From an uncultured Pelagibacteraceae bacterium (lineage in GTDB: Bacteria; Pseudomonadota; Alphaproteobacteria; Pelagibacterales; Pelagibacteraceae), in contig CACBWE010000006.1 in the NCBI GenBank assembly GCA_902542855.1, forward strand, positions 1 to 44,112: a stretch of 44,112 nucleotides of DNA, given 5' to 3'. Below, in pieces: positions 1 to 8,890 of the stretch. Numbering within the stretch: position 1 is the first letter of the stretch; each line of letters begins with the position of its first letter. The notes under the pieces are model-generated. The model saw only the letters and a list, made by a program, of their open reading frames with translations, ran no database searches and had not been told where the DNA came from. Both the position numbers and the translations under genes were made by a program.

Positions 1-2
1 AC

Positions 3-839
3 GTCATGATTACTCATGGTGAAGGTAAAGATCCTTTTTGGCCAGTAGTTCAAAAAGGTGGTGAAGATGCAGCTAGAGCAATCGGTGCTGACTTTGAATA
101 CATCTACAACCCTTCTGCTGATATGGCTGATATGGCAAGCTCAATTCAAGCTGCTGCAGCTACTCAACCAGATGGAATGGTAATTTCTTTACCAGATCCA
201 GATGCATTAGGTCCAGCTATTAAAGCTGCTGTTGCTGCTGGTGTTCCAGTTATTACAATGAACTCTGGTTTAGAGTCATCTGCTAGCCTAGGTGCTTTAA
301 TGCACGTTGGTCAGCCTGAATTACTTGCTGGACAAAAAGCTGGTGAAAGAGCAAAAGCTGAAGGTGCTACTAAAGCATTATGCATGATTCAAGAAGCATA
401 CAACACAGCTCTTGTAGACAGATGTGAAGGTTACGGTTCTGCAGTTCCAATGCAAATGACTGATACTACATCTGACCCTGCAACTATTCAAACTAGAGCT
501 ACTGCTGCTTTACAAGCTAACAGTGATATCAATGCAATCCTTTCAGTAGGACCACACGTATGTGAAGCTGTTGATAAAGCTTTAGTTGATCTTGGTATGA
601 CAGTACACCACTCTTGCTTCGACTTGAGTCCTGCAGTTATGGACTTAATCGGATCTGGTAGAGTTTCTTTCACTATCGATCAACAGCAAAGACTACAAGG
701 TTATATGCCAGTTATCGTATTACACTTGTACAACAACAGTGCTGGACTTCTTCCAGGAGCTAACATCCCATCAGGACCTGGCTTCGTTGACAAGTCTAAC
801 GCTTCTTCAGTTGCTGCTCTTGCAGGAATTGACAGATAG
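3..839 (+). CDS. Sugar ABC transporter periplasmic substrate-binding protein (LacI/RbsB-like fold), 5' truncated by window edge
   Basis: Frame is open to the window start (VMITHGEGKDPFWPVVQKGGEDAA...); typical SBP motif 'DPFWPVVQKG', no signal peptide visible because the N-terminus is outside the window. Confidence 0.9.
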   Translation, partial: VMITHGEGKDPFWPVVQKGGEDAARAIGADFEYIYNPSADMADMASSIQAAAATQPDGMVISLPDPDALGPAIKAAVAAGVPVITMNSGLESSASLGALMHVGQPELLAGQKAGERAKAEGATKALCMIQEAYNTALVDRCEGYGSAVPMQMTDTTSDPATIQTRATAALQANSDINAILSVGPHVCEAVDKALVDLGMTVHHSCFDLSPAVMDLIGSGRVSFTIDQQQRLQGYMPVIVLHLYNNSAGLLPGANIPSGPGFVDKSNASSVAALAGIDR

Positions 840-852
840 TCAGTAAACATTT

Positions 853-886
853 AAAGGGTCGATTATTCAATCGGCCCTTTTTTTTT
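853..886 (+). terminator. Intrinsic terminator-type hairpin after the SBP gene
   Basis: AAAGGGTCGATT-ATTC-AATCGGCCCTTT (12 bp stem, 4 nt loop) followed by a T tract. Confidence 0.9.
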
Positions 887-912
887 AAAAAAATTAATAA
901 GTCTTTTTATAA

Positions 913-1083
913 ATGAATACATCAACAACAAAAAAACCAAGACAAGAGTCAGACCGACAAGGTGAAAAAAAATGGTACTCTGCATTTACGTCTCGTCCGG
1001 AGGTTGGACCTTTTGGAGTTATGGTTTTACTTTTTTGTATGTTGGGATACTTTTCTATTCCAGAAGGACAATTTTCTAACTAG
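913..1083 (+). pseudogene. 5' remnant of a sugar ABC transporter permease (56 codons), truncated at a junction
   Basis: MNTSTTKKPRQESDRQGEKKWYSAFTSRPEVGPFGVMVLLFCMLGYFSIPEGQFSN*: cytoplasmic N-terminus plus first TM of an RbsC-like permease, directly downstream of the SBP, then abrupt stop. Confidence 0.7.
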
Positions 1084-1869
1084 TGAGTCTATTTCATGTA
1101 AAAAATCAATTTCGTTTGAAACTCCTCCTCCAAATATAAAAGCATCAGGATCTAAAATATTTATGATGCTTGAAAGTGACATTGCCAAATTTACTTTAAA
1201 ATCATCTATAAATCTTTCTGCATCTAAATCATGTTTTCTGTTCAATTCAAAAATTTCATTTGTTTTTAAATTTTTTCCATAAAGTTTCTTAAATCTTTTT
1301 GCTAAACTTAAACCAGATAAAAAACTTTCAATCTCTGCTTCCCTAGCATTACTAGAGTCGAAATTTTCTTTTTTAGCTGCAAAATATGGAATCTGGTTGT
1401 GTCCCCATTCTCCTGCTACTCCATTCGAGCCAGTAATAATTTTTTTATCTATTACTAAACCACCTCCAACTCCCGAACCTAATATAATTCCATAAACGAT
1501 TTTGTAATGTTTACCTGATCCATCTATAGCTTCTGATAAAGAAAAACAGTTTGCATCATTTTCACAAAATACCTCTTTTCCAAGTGCTTTACGTAGATCA
1601 CTTTGAAATGGCCTTTTTTCTAACCAAGATATATTTGGAGCATTTTTTACTAATCCAGTTTGAGGAGAATGAACTCCTGGATGACAAACTCCAATTGGAA
1701 GTTCTTGTTTAAACTCTTGTTCTAATTGTCTATGAATATCTCTTATAGCAGTTATAATTTGGGTATACTCCTTTGGACAAGATATTCTTGATCTATGTTT
1801 TTCGTTCCCATTTTCTTCAAGAACAACACTCTCTATTTTGGTTGCACCAACATCAATACCTATTTGCAT
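1027..1869 (-). CDS. ROK-family sugar kinase, apparently 3'-truncated; last ~18 codons read antisense through the permease remnant
   Basis: N-terminal DVGATKIE phosphate motif, ENDANC, GSGVGGGLVID, GEWGHN, IFGGGVSN; lacks the usual C-terminal ~30 aa. Confidence 0.85.
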   Translation of the reverse strand: MQIGIDVGATKIESVVLEENGNEKHRSRISCPKEYTQIITAIRDIHRQLEQEFKQELPIGVCHPGVHSPQTGLVKNAPNISWLEKRPFQSDLRKALGKEVFCENDANCFSLSEAIDGSGKHYKIVYGIILGSGVGGGLVIDKKIITGSNGVAGEWGHNQIPYFAAKKENFDSSNAREAEIESFLSGLSLAKRFKKLYGKNLKTNEIFELNRKHDLDAERFIDDFKVNLAMSLSSIINILDPDAFIFGGGVSNEIDFLHEIDSLVRKLSFWNRKVSQHTKK

Positions 1870-1871
1870 AA

Positions 1872-2621
1872 CTAATATGTAGCTCTTCCACCACTTAAAT
1901 CAAAAACTGCTGCAGTCGAAAATGAATTTTCCTCACTTGCTAACCAAGTTACTAATGATGCTAATTCTTCAACTTTTGCAAATTTGTTTCTAGGAATTTT
2001 TGATAACATATAATTTATATGTTCTTGTGTCATTTGATCAAATATCCTCGTCTTAGCTGCTGCTGGTGTTACACAATTTACAGCTATATTTTTTTGCGCA
2101 AGCTCTTTACCTAGAGATTTTGTTAAACCTATTACACCTGCCTTAGAGGTACTGTAAGCGCTTGCATTTGGGTTTCCTTCTTTACCTGCAATTGACGCAA
2201 TATTAACAATTCTTCCGTAATCATTCTTAGCCATAAATGGAACAACTGCTTTGCAACAGTAAAAAACTGCATTTAAATTTAGGTTAATTACCTTATTCCA
2301 CTCTTCTATTGGATATTCTGCAACTGTAGTATTCAATCCAGCTACACCCGCATTATTAATAAAAATATCAATCTTACCATGTGATTTTTCAACTTCAGAT
2401 AATTTTGAATTTATTGCATCATAATTGATCACATCAACTATTTGATAAGTTAAGTTTTCTGAATTTACTTTTTCTAAAGCTTTTTTGGCTTCACTTTCGT
2501 CTATATCCCAAATTACTACTTTAGCTCCAGACTCAATAAATCTTTCAGTGATAGCTAAACCAAATCCTTGAGCTCCACCTGTTACAATTGCTACTCTGTT
2601 TTTTAAATCATATTTAATCAT
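1872..2621 (-). CDS. SDR-family oxidoreductase (FabG-like)
   Basis: TGGAQGFG nucleotide motif, NNAG, S...YSTSK catalytic motif. Confidence 0.9.
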   Translation of the reverse strand: MIKYDLKNRVAIVTGGAQGFGLAITERFIESGAKVVIWDIDESEAKKALEKVNSENLTYQIVDVINYDAINSKLSEVEKSHGKIDIFINNAGVAGLNTTVAEYPIEEWNKVINLNLNAVFYCCKAVVPFMAKNDYGRIVNIASIAGKEGNPNASAYSTSKAGVIGLTKSLGKELAQKNIAVNCVTPAAAKTRIFDQMTQEHINYMLSKIPRNKFAKVEELASLVTWLASEENSFSTAAVFDLSGGRATY

Positions 2622-2623
2622 CT

Positions 2624-4096
2624 TTATTTTTTAAATTTTTTTGATCTTATTAAAGGAAAAGCTAAGGCAATTAAAGACAAAATAAAGAACGTTAAAGCTA
2701 TTGGTCTTGTGAAAAACATTAACCAATTTCCATCAAATATAACCAGAGATTGTCTTAAAGTACCCTCAACTAACTCACCTAAAATTAATCCAATGATAAC
2801 TGGTACAACTGAGAAACCATATCTTCTCATAAAGAAACCTAGAACACCAAAAAATAACATTATCCATACATCAATTATGGATTGGTTTAGTGAATAGGTT
2901 CCACAAACTGAAACTGCAAAAATCATTGGCCATAAAATTTTATTTGGGACTAGTGTTATTCTTGCAAAAATTTTTGCTCCAAAGAAACCAAATATAAAAA
3001 ACAAAACATTAGCAATTAACATTGCTCCAAAAATTCCATATAAAAAATCGGGTTGTTCTCTAAATAAATCAGGACCAGGTCTCACACCATGTATAATTAA
3101 TCCAGTTAGGATAACAGCAGTTGTTGCGCTCCCAGGAATTCCAAGCGCAAGTGTTGGAACCATTGCACCTCCTGTTGCTGCATTATTTGCTGCTTCTGCA
3201 CCCGCAATACCTTCTATAGAACCTTTTCCAAACTCTTCGGGTTTTTTTGAAAATCTTTTTGCTTCTGAATATCCAATTAAAGAAGCAACTGTTCCACCTT
3301 CAGCAGGTAACACTCCAATAAACGAACCTATACCGCTGGATCTTAAAATTGTTTTCCAGGTTTTTTTATAATCATCTTTACTAGGAAGTTTTATTGCTTT
3401 TAAAGCTATTCTATTAAATACTTGGTTAATTAAAGTTGATTGAGTTAACATCTCGCTTATAGCAAATAAACCAACTACTACCGGTATAAAACCAATCCCT
3501 TCAGTTAATTCATTAATTCCAAAAGTAAACCGATCAATTGAAGTCATGAAATCTTTACCAACAGTTGAAATTAAAATTCCAAATGCGCCTGCAATTAAAT
3601 TCTTAATTGGACTTCCCTCTCCTATTGATGCAAGCATCGTTAAACCAAAAATAGCTAATGCAAAATATTCTGGTTGACCAAATTCATATGCAAGTTGAGC
3701 CAGAATAGGTGCGAAAAAGACAAGAATAATAACACTAAAAATACCCCCAACTGTACTAGAAACAGTTGCCATTCCTAAAGCCCTTCCAGCCTCTCCCTTT
3801 TGTGCTAAAGGATACCCGTCTAAACAAGTTGCGGCAGCAGCTGGAGTTCCAGGTGTATTAATTAGAACTGCAGTTATTGCACCTCCATAAGTACCTGCAC
3901 AATAAATAGAGGTTAACAATACAATTGCTGATAATGGATCTAGTGTCATTGTAAAAGGTAAAATCAATGCTCCACCAGTTGTTGGTCCTAAACCAGGTAG
4001 AACACCTAATATTAAACCAAACAAAGTTCCAAAAAATAAAACCAACAATAGCTTTGAGCTAAACAAAGGAGCCATCATTAATAATAAATTGTCCAT
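2624..4096 (-). CDS. tctA: Tripartite tricarboxylate transporter large permease TctA
   Basis: 490 aa multi-TM protein with GLGPTTGGALILPFTM and ALGIPGSATTAVILTGL family motifs. Confidence 0.93.
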   Translation of the reverse strand: MDNLLLMMAPLFSSKLLLVLFFGTLFGLILGVLPGLGPTTGGALILPFTMTLDPLSAIVLLTSIYCAGTYGGAITAVLINTPGTPAAAATCLDGYPLAQKGEAGRALGMATVSSTVGGIFSVIILVFFAPILAQLAYEFGQPEYFALAIFGLTMLASIGEGSPIKNLIAGAFGILISTVGKDFMTSIDRFTFGINELTEGIGFIPVVVGLFAISEMLTQSTLINQVFNRIALKAIKLPSKDDYKKTWKTILRSSGIGSFIGVLPAEGGTVASLIGYSEAKRFSKKPEEFGKGSIEGIAGAEAANNAATGGAMVPTLALGIPGSATTAVILTGLIIHGVRPGPDLFREQPDFLYGIFGAMLIANVLFFIFGFFGAKIFARITLVPNKILWPMIFAVSVCGTYSLNQSIIDVWIMLFFGVLGFFMRRYGFSVVPVIIGLILGELVEGTLRQSLVIFDGNWLMFFTRPIALTFFILSLIALAFPLIRSKKFKK

Positions 4097-4603
4097 CTAG
4101 CTATAATAAATATTAGTTATAATTCCAGGTGGAAATCTTAAACCTAAAATTGTTTCAAAAAAAATAAAGACAATCATAGGAAAAATTATCCCAACAAGTA
4201 ATAAATAAAATATTCTTTTCTCTCCCCAACAATAGGAAACAAAAATAGATAATACTGAAATAGCTAGAAAGAAATCTAAAGTCTTTGAAATAACCAAGAA
4301 AATCAAAAAGCTTAAAAGTGTTAAATAGAATGATTTTGGAAGTTTTTTTTCAACTTTCCAAGGATTTTTAGTTGCTAAATAATAGATTAACAATGTAATT
4401 ACTATAATTAAAACTAAGAGTGCTTTTGGAAATGTTGCTGGCTGTATTCCTCTATTTAAAATGGGAGGAACAATGTCAAAAGTAAAAGTTGTGATTAATA
4501 ATGCTATAGATATTAAAATAATAACCAAACAAACTTTAAACTCATCTCTAAAAAAAAAGGGCAAACTTTTGTTTGCCCTTTTTTGTTTTTGTACATTTTT
4601 CAT
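4097..4603 (-). CDS. tctB: Tripartite tricarboxylate transporter small permease TctB (start codon uncertain)
   Basis: Small 4-TM protein between tctC and tctA; annotated N-terminus overlaps a terminator hairpin so the true start may be downstream. Confidence 0.8.
   Translation of the reverse strand: MKNVQKQKRANKSLPFFFRDEFKVCLVIILISIALLITTFTFDIVPPILNRGIQPATFPKALLVLIIVITLLIYYLATKNPWKVEKKLPKSFYLTLLSFLIFLVISKTLDFFLAISVLSIFVSYCWGEKRIFYLLLVGIIFPMIVFIFFETILGLRFPPGIITNIYYS
4551..4584 (-). terminator. Terminator or attenuator hairpin between tctC and tctB
   Basis: AAAAAAGGGCAAAC-TTTT-GTTTGCCCTTTTTT; on the minus strand the stem is followed by a T tract. Confidence 0.85.
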
Positions 4604-4626
4604 ATCTAAATGTACTTTTGATTAGA

Positions 4627-5601
4627 TTAGTTTATGTAACCTAAAGCTTTAAGCTGAGCAGTCATTTCTGTAAGCATTTCTTCCATTTGCTTACCCCACT
4701 CGTCAGCACCAACTACACTAGTGTCATCAAGACCAATTTCAGTTAAGAAATTTTTGTAATAGTTGTGGCTCATAGCTTTCATCATTCCAGCTTCTAATTG
4801 TTTTACTCTGTCTGCTGGAGCACCTTTTTTAGTTACGAAACCTCTAACAGTAGATAAAGAAACAGGTATACCTAATTCCTTTGCTGTTGGAGAATCTCCA
4901 ATTTTTGCCATTCTATTATTTGCTAATACAACTGATACACAAAGTTTACCTTCATTAATTTCAGTTAGCGCTTCACCTAAGTTTAAAACACCTACATCAA
5001 TATCTCCTTTGATAAGGTTAGTTTTAATTGGCGCAACACCTTTGTAAGCAACGATAGTTGGATCTTTTAATCCACCTTTTTTTGTAAATGCAATTGCACT
5101 AACATCGTCAATACCACCAGTATGAGTAGTTCCATATTTTAGTGACTTTGATTTTTGAGTACTAATAAATTTTTTAGCATCTTTAATATCGTTTTTACAA
5201 TTTACAACAAATAACTGAGGGTCATCTGTTCCTCTAGCAAGTGGTTGCATATCACTTAACTTAACTTTAGTTTTTCCTAAAGCCATGGAAACAGCATGAC
5301 CTGTTGTCCAAGTTAAAGTGTGATTTCCATCAGCTGGTAAAGACATCATATAATCCATAGATGCGGCACCACCACCACCTTTTTTGTTTACTAATTGCAT
5401 GTCTTGCTTAAGGACTCTTCTTGCTCTTAATAACATCATTCTAGTAGTAACGTCAGTTCCACCACCAAAACCAGCGTGTGTAATTGCTTGTATTGGATGA
5501 CCATCAGCTTTAGCTGATGTGATCATTAATGGAAGAGCTACAACAAAAAATTCAGTTACTAGAAAAGCAGCTGCTAAAAATAGTTTAAAGCTTTTTTTCA
5601 T
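4627..5601 (-). CDS. tctC: Tripartite tricarboxylate transporter substrate-binding protein TctC/BugT-like
   Basis: Signal peptide; ITHAGFGGGTDVTTRMM, KSLKYGTTHTGGIDD; upstream of tctB and tctA. Confidence 0.92.
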   Translation of the reverse strand: MKKSFKLFLAAAFLVTEFFVVALPLMITSAKADGHPIQAITHAGFGGGTDVTTRMMLLRARRVLKQDMQLVNKKGGGGAASMDYMMSLPADGNHTLTWTTGHAVSMALGKTKVKLSDMQPLARGTDDPQLFVVNCKNDIKDAKKFISTQKSKSLKYGTTHTGGIDDVSAIAFTKKGGLKDPTIVAYKGVAPIKTNLIKGDIDVGVLNLGEALTEINEGKLCVSVVLANNRMAKIGDSPTAKELGIPVSLSTVRGFVTKKGAPADRVKQLEAGMMKAMSHNYYKNFLTEIGLDDTSVVGADEWGKQMEEMLTEMTAQLKALGYIN

Positions 5602-5670
5602 TATTTCCCTCTTAAGTTAATTTATATATAATAATTTAAACATAATCTGCTACAAGACGTAAAGAAAAAA

Positions 5671-6666
5671 ATGACTGAAAATAAATCTAACATAGCTCTT
5701 CTACTTGGTGATCCAGCTGGAATTGGACCAGAATTAATTTCAAAACTTTTAAATGATGAAATGACAAAAAAAGCAAACATCGTCATAATCGGTGAGAAAC
5801 AAGTTTTTGAAAGCGGAAATAGTATTACAGGAATTTCACATAATATAGATATTGTAGAAAATTTTGATGATGTAAATTTTGATAAAGCAAATAGATATTT
5901 GTTAGATATTTCTAAAGGTAAGAATCATAAATATAAATTAGCGGAACCATCAAAAGAGTCTGGTGAAAGTGTATTGGAAGCTTTAGATTTAGCCTTAACT
6001 CTAGCTAAAGAAAAAAAAATAGATGCAATTAATTTTGCACCAATGAATAAAACAAGTTTAAAACTTGGGGGAAATAAACATTCAGATGAATTACAGTTAA
6101 TGGCTGAAAAACTTGAAGTAAATAGTTTTTGTTGTGAATTTAATGTTATTGATAATTTTTGGACAGCAAGAGTAACATCTCATATTCCAATAAAAGAAGT
6201 TGCTCAACATATTACTAAAGATAATATCATTAAACCTATAAAATTAATTAATGAGGTTATGGAGTTGAATGGTGTAAAAAATCCTAGAATTGCCATTCAA
6301 GCTCTGAATCCACACGCAGAGTTTGGGACAGAGGAAAAAGATGAGATCATTCCTGCGATTGAAGAGGCAAAAAAACTTGGCTACGATGTTGATGGTCCAT
6401 TACCATGCGATACATCTTTTGTTGTAGCTTATAAAAATAAAAACCATGATTGTATGGTTGGTATGTATCATGATGCACTTCAATCTGGACTTAAGGCATT
6501 TGGCTTTGATAGAGGAGTAACAGTTCAAGGTGGATTGACTGTACCAGTAACTACTACTGCTCATGGATCAGCATTTGCTATCGCTGGAAAAAATGAGGCT
6601 AATCTAGCTCCAATCTTAAACTCTTTTAAGATTGCTTTATCAATGTCACAAAATAAGAAAAACTAA
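5671..6666 (+). CDS. PdxA/PdxA2-family 4-phospho-hydroxyacid dehydrogenase
   Basis: GDPAGIGPEL start, LNPHAEFG, MYHDA, GLTVPVTTTAHGSAFAIAGK metal and substrate motifs. Confidence 0.9.
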   Translation: MTENKSNIALLLGDPAGIGPELISKLLNDEMTKKANIVIIGEKQVFESGNSITGISHNIDIVENFDDVNFDKANRYLLDISKGKNHKYKLAEPSKESGESVLEALDLALTLAKEKKIDAINFAPMNKTSLKLGGNKHSDELQLMAEKLEVNSFCCEFNVIDNFWTARVTSHIPIKEVAQHITKDNIIKPIKLINEVMELNGVKNPRIAIQALNPHAEFGTEEKDEIIPAIEEAKKLGYDVDGPLPCDTSFVVAYKNKNHDCMVGMYHDALQSGLKAFGFDRGVTVQGGLTVPVTTTAHGSAFAIAGKNEANLAPILNSFKIALSMSQNKKN

Positions 6667-7424
6667 ATTAATCCTGCGTCAACTGTAAAGTTTTGTTTTG
6701 TACATCCTGATGAAACATCAGACGCTAAGAATAAAACCATTTTTGAAACATCTTCAGGTAATAATTGTTTTTTTAAAGCCTGATTTTTTAATATTTCCTT
6801 TTTAAATTTTGGATTAAGCCATAATTTGGATTGTCTAGCTGTTGCGATTGAACCAGGTGCAATTGAGTTAATTCTTATATTATGTTTTCCTAAATCTCTT
6901 GCTAAAGATCTTGTTAATCCATGAATTCCTGCTTTTGCAATACTATATGCTGGAAACATTACTGCTCCTCTAACCCAACTGACAGACCCTAAATTTATTA
7001 TTGATCCACCTTTGTTCTTTATCATGCTTTTTTTAACTGATTGTATTGCAAACAAATAATGCTTTAAATTAATCGCCATTCTATCATCCCAATATTTTTC
7101 TGTAATTTTCTCTAAACTATGCCTTTGGTCGTTAGAAGCGTTGTTGACTAAAATATCAATAGGACCCTGTTTTTTGATTATGTTTAAAATTGATAGTTTA
7201 TATTTTTTTATATTTTTAATGTCACATTCCACAAAATTTGGAATTTTAAATTTTTTCTTTTTGATCTTATTAATAGTTTTTTTTGCCTCTTTTTTATCAA
7301 TATCGAAAAAATACACTTCCACTCCTTGCTCACAGAGATGTTCAACAATTGAGGAACCAATCCCAGAGGCTCCTCCTGAAATTAAAGCTCTTTTATTTTT
7401 AAGATCAAAATATTCAGTTTTCAT
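6663..7424 (-). CDS. SDR-family oxidoreductase
   Basis: ISGGASGIG, NNAS, YSIAK motifs. Confidence 0.9.
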   Translation of the reverse strand: MKTEYFDLKNKRALISGGASGIGSSIVEHLCEQGVEVYFFDIDKKEAKKTINKIKKKKFKIPNFVECDIKNIKKYKLSILNIIKKQGPIDILVNNASNDQRHSLEKITEKYWDDRMAINLKHYLFAIQSVKKSMIKNKGGSIINLGSVSWVRGAVMFPAYSIAKAGIHGLTRSLARDLGKHNIRINSIAPGSIATARQSKLWLNPKFKKEILKNQALKKQLLPEDVSKMVLFLASDVSSGCTKQNFTVDAGLI

Positions 7425-7438
7425 TTTTAAAAAAAATA

Positions 7439-8353
7439 TTAATAACTCTTTATATATTCCAAAGATGGCATTGAAGCTGCTGCGCCTTGTTTAGTGGTTG
7501 AAATTGCTGCAACTTGATTTGCAAAAGTAAGTACTTCTTTAATTCGTAAATCTTTTGATAACCCTACAGCTAATGCAGCATTGAAAGCATCACCTGCGCC
7601 TGTAGTATCAACTACTGGGTCTTTAAGTTTAAATGCTTCTACGAAAAAATTTTCTTTTTTATTTGCAAAATAACATCCTCTTTCTCCTAATGTTATAACA
7701 ATATTTTTAATACCTTTTTTTAAAAATTCCTCTGAAGCATTTTTGATATCTTTTTCTGTTTCAATTTTTTTATTTAAATAAAATTCTGCTTCAGTTTCAT
7801 TAGGTGTAAAAAAATCTATTAATTTAAAATCATTATCTTTAATTTTGCATGCAGGTGCTGGATTTAATATTGTGGCTAATCCCTTTTCTTTAGCTTTTTT
7901 TAATGCATAGCTAGTAACCTCATATGGTGTTTCTAGTTGTGTTAAAAATATTTCTGCTTTTGCAATAAAATTTAAATTTTTTTCAATGTCATCATGGGTA
8001 ATAGTTCCAGCAGCACCAGGTATTATATTTATTGCATTCTCACCAGTTTTTTTATTTACCATTATTCCTGCAACTCCAGTTGAGTGATTTTCATCTTGAA
8101 TTATACAAGCAGTGTCTATACCCAATTCTTTATATAAAGTTAAAGCCATCTCACCATTTTTGTCTTTGCCAATTTTTGTAATAAAATTTACGCTTCCATT
8201 GAGTTTAGCTGCTGCAATTGCTTGGTTTGACCCTTTTCCACCTGGTCCAATAATATGTTGCGAACCTAGAATAGTTTGTCCTTTTTCAGGGATAGCGTTA
8301 GAAATGAAGCAAAGATCTGCAACAAATACACCAAAAACTGAAATGGTTTTCAT
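7439..8353 (-). CDS. rbsK: Ribokinase (PfkB family)
   Basis: GGKGSNQA and DTTGAGDAFN PfkB signatures; LNPAPA. Confidence 0.92.
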   Translation of the reverse strand: MKTISVFGVFVADLCFISNAIPEKGQTILGSQHIIGPGGKGSNQAIAAAKLNGSVNFITKIGKDKNGEMALTLYKELGIDTACIIQDENHSTGVAGIMVNKKTGENAINIIPGAAGTITHDDIEKNLNFIAKAEIFLTQLETPYEVTSYALKKAKEKGLATILNPAPACKIKDNDFKLIDFFTPNETEAEFYLNKKIETEKDIKNASEEFLKKGIKNIVITLGERGCYFANKKENFFVEAFKLKDPVVDTTGAGDAFNAALAVGLSKDLRIKEVLTFANQVAAISTTKQGAAASMPSLEYIKSY

Positions 8354-8356
8354 TTT

Positions 8357-8818
8357 TTAAGTCCAAACGTTTCCGTCAGGCAAAATGACTCCTTTGGTAA
8401 GTATAAAACAGCCAAACGGTCTTGCGTCTGTTGTAGTAACAATGCAATAAGCTTTTTTAGCCTCTTGATAAAATTCTTGTCTTGAAATTGATCCCACATT
8501 CCAATTTTCTCCTGAGATTTTTTTTACAACTTCAATAAATTCTTTATGTGTTTCGGTTAACTCCTCAGGTTTATCATCTACTTCCATTCTTAAAGCTGGA
8601 GAACCTCCTTTTGAATTAATAAAACTATCTAGTGGAAAAACTGAAAGTATGGCAGAGGCTGCTTCTTTTATACCAACTCCGTCTAATCTTATTACTTTTT
8701 CATTTGTAGTATATGCTGGAAAATTAGCATCAGCTAATATCAGTTTTTCTCCATGACCCATAGATCTTAGATGAAAAAGTAAATCTGGGCTTAATACTGG
8801 ATCAATTTTAATAAGCAT
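8357..8818 (-). CDS. fucU: RbsD/FucU-family sugar mutarotase
   Basis: LLFHLRSMGHGEKLILADANFPA; family C-terminal region TTDARPFGCFILTKGVI. Confidence 0.88.
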   Translation of the reverse strand: MLIKIDPVLSPDLLFHLRSMGHGEKLILADANFPAYTTNEKVIRLDGVGIKEAASAILSVFPLDSFINSKGGSPALRMEVDDKPEELTETHKEFIEVVKKISGENWNVGSISRQEFYQEAKKAYCIVTTTDARPFGCFILTKGVILPDGNVWT

Positions 8819-8835
8819 GGATTATTATATTACAT

Positions 8836-8872
8836 AAAAAAAAAGGGTGGAATTAAATTCCACCCTTTTTTT
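8836..8872 (-). terminator. Symmetric terminator/attenuator hairpin after the RbsB-like SBP
   Basis: AAAAAAA-GGGTGGAAT-TAA-ATTCCACCC-TTTTTTT. Confidence 0.9.
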
Positions 8873-8890
8873 AAATTATATACTTATCGA

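Noticed and set aside
962-1282. Plus-strand 106-aa ORF MKKNGTLHLRLVRRL...
   Set aside because: Out of frame with the permease remnant and antisense to the ROK kinase; no family features
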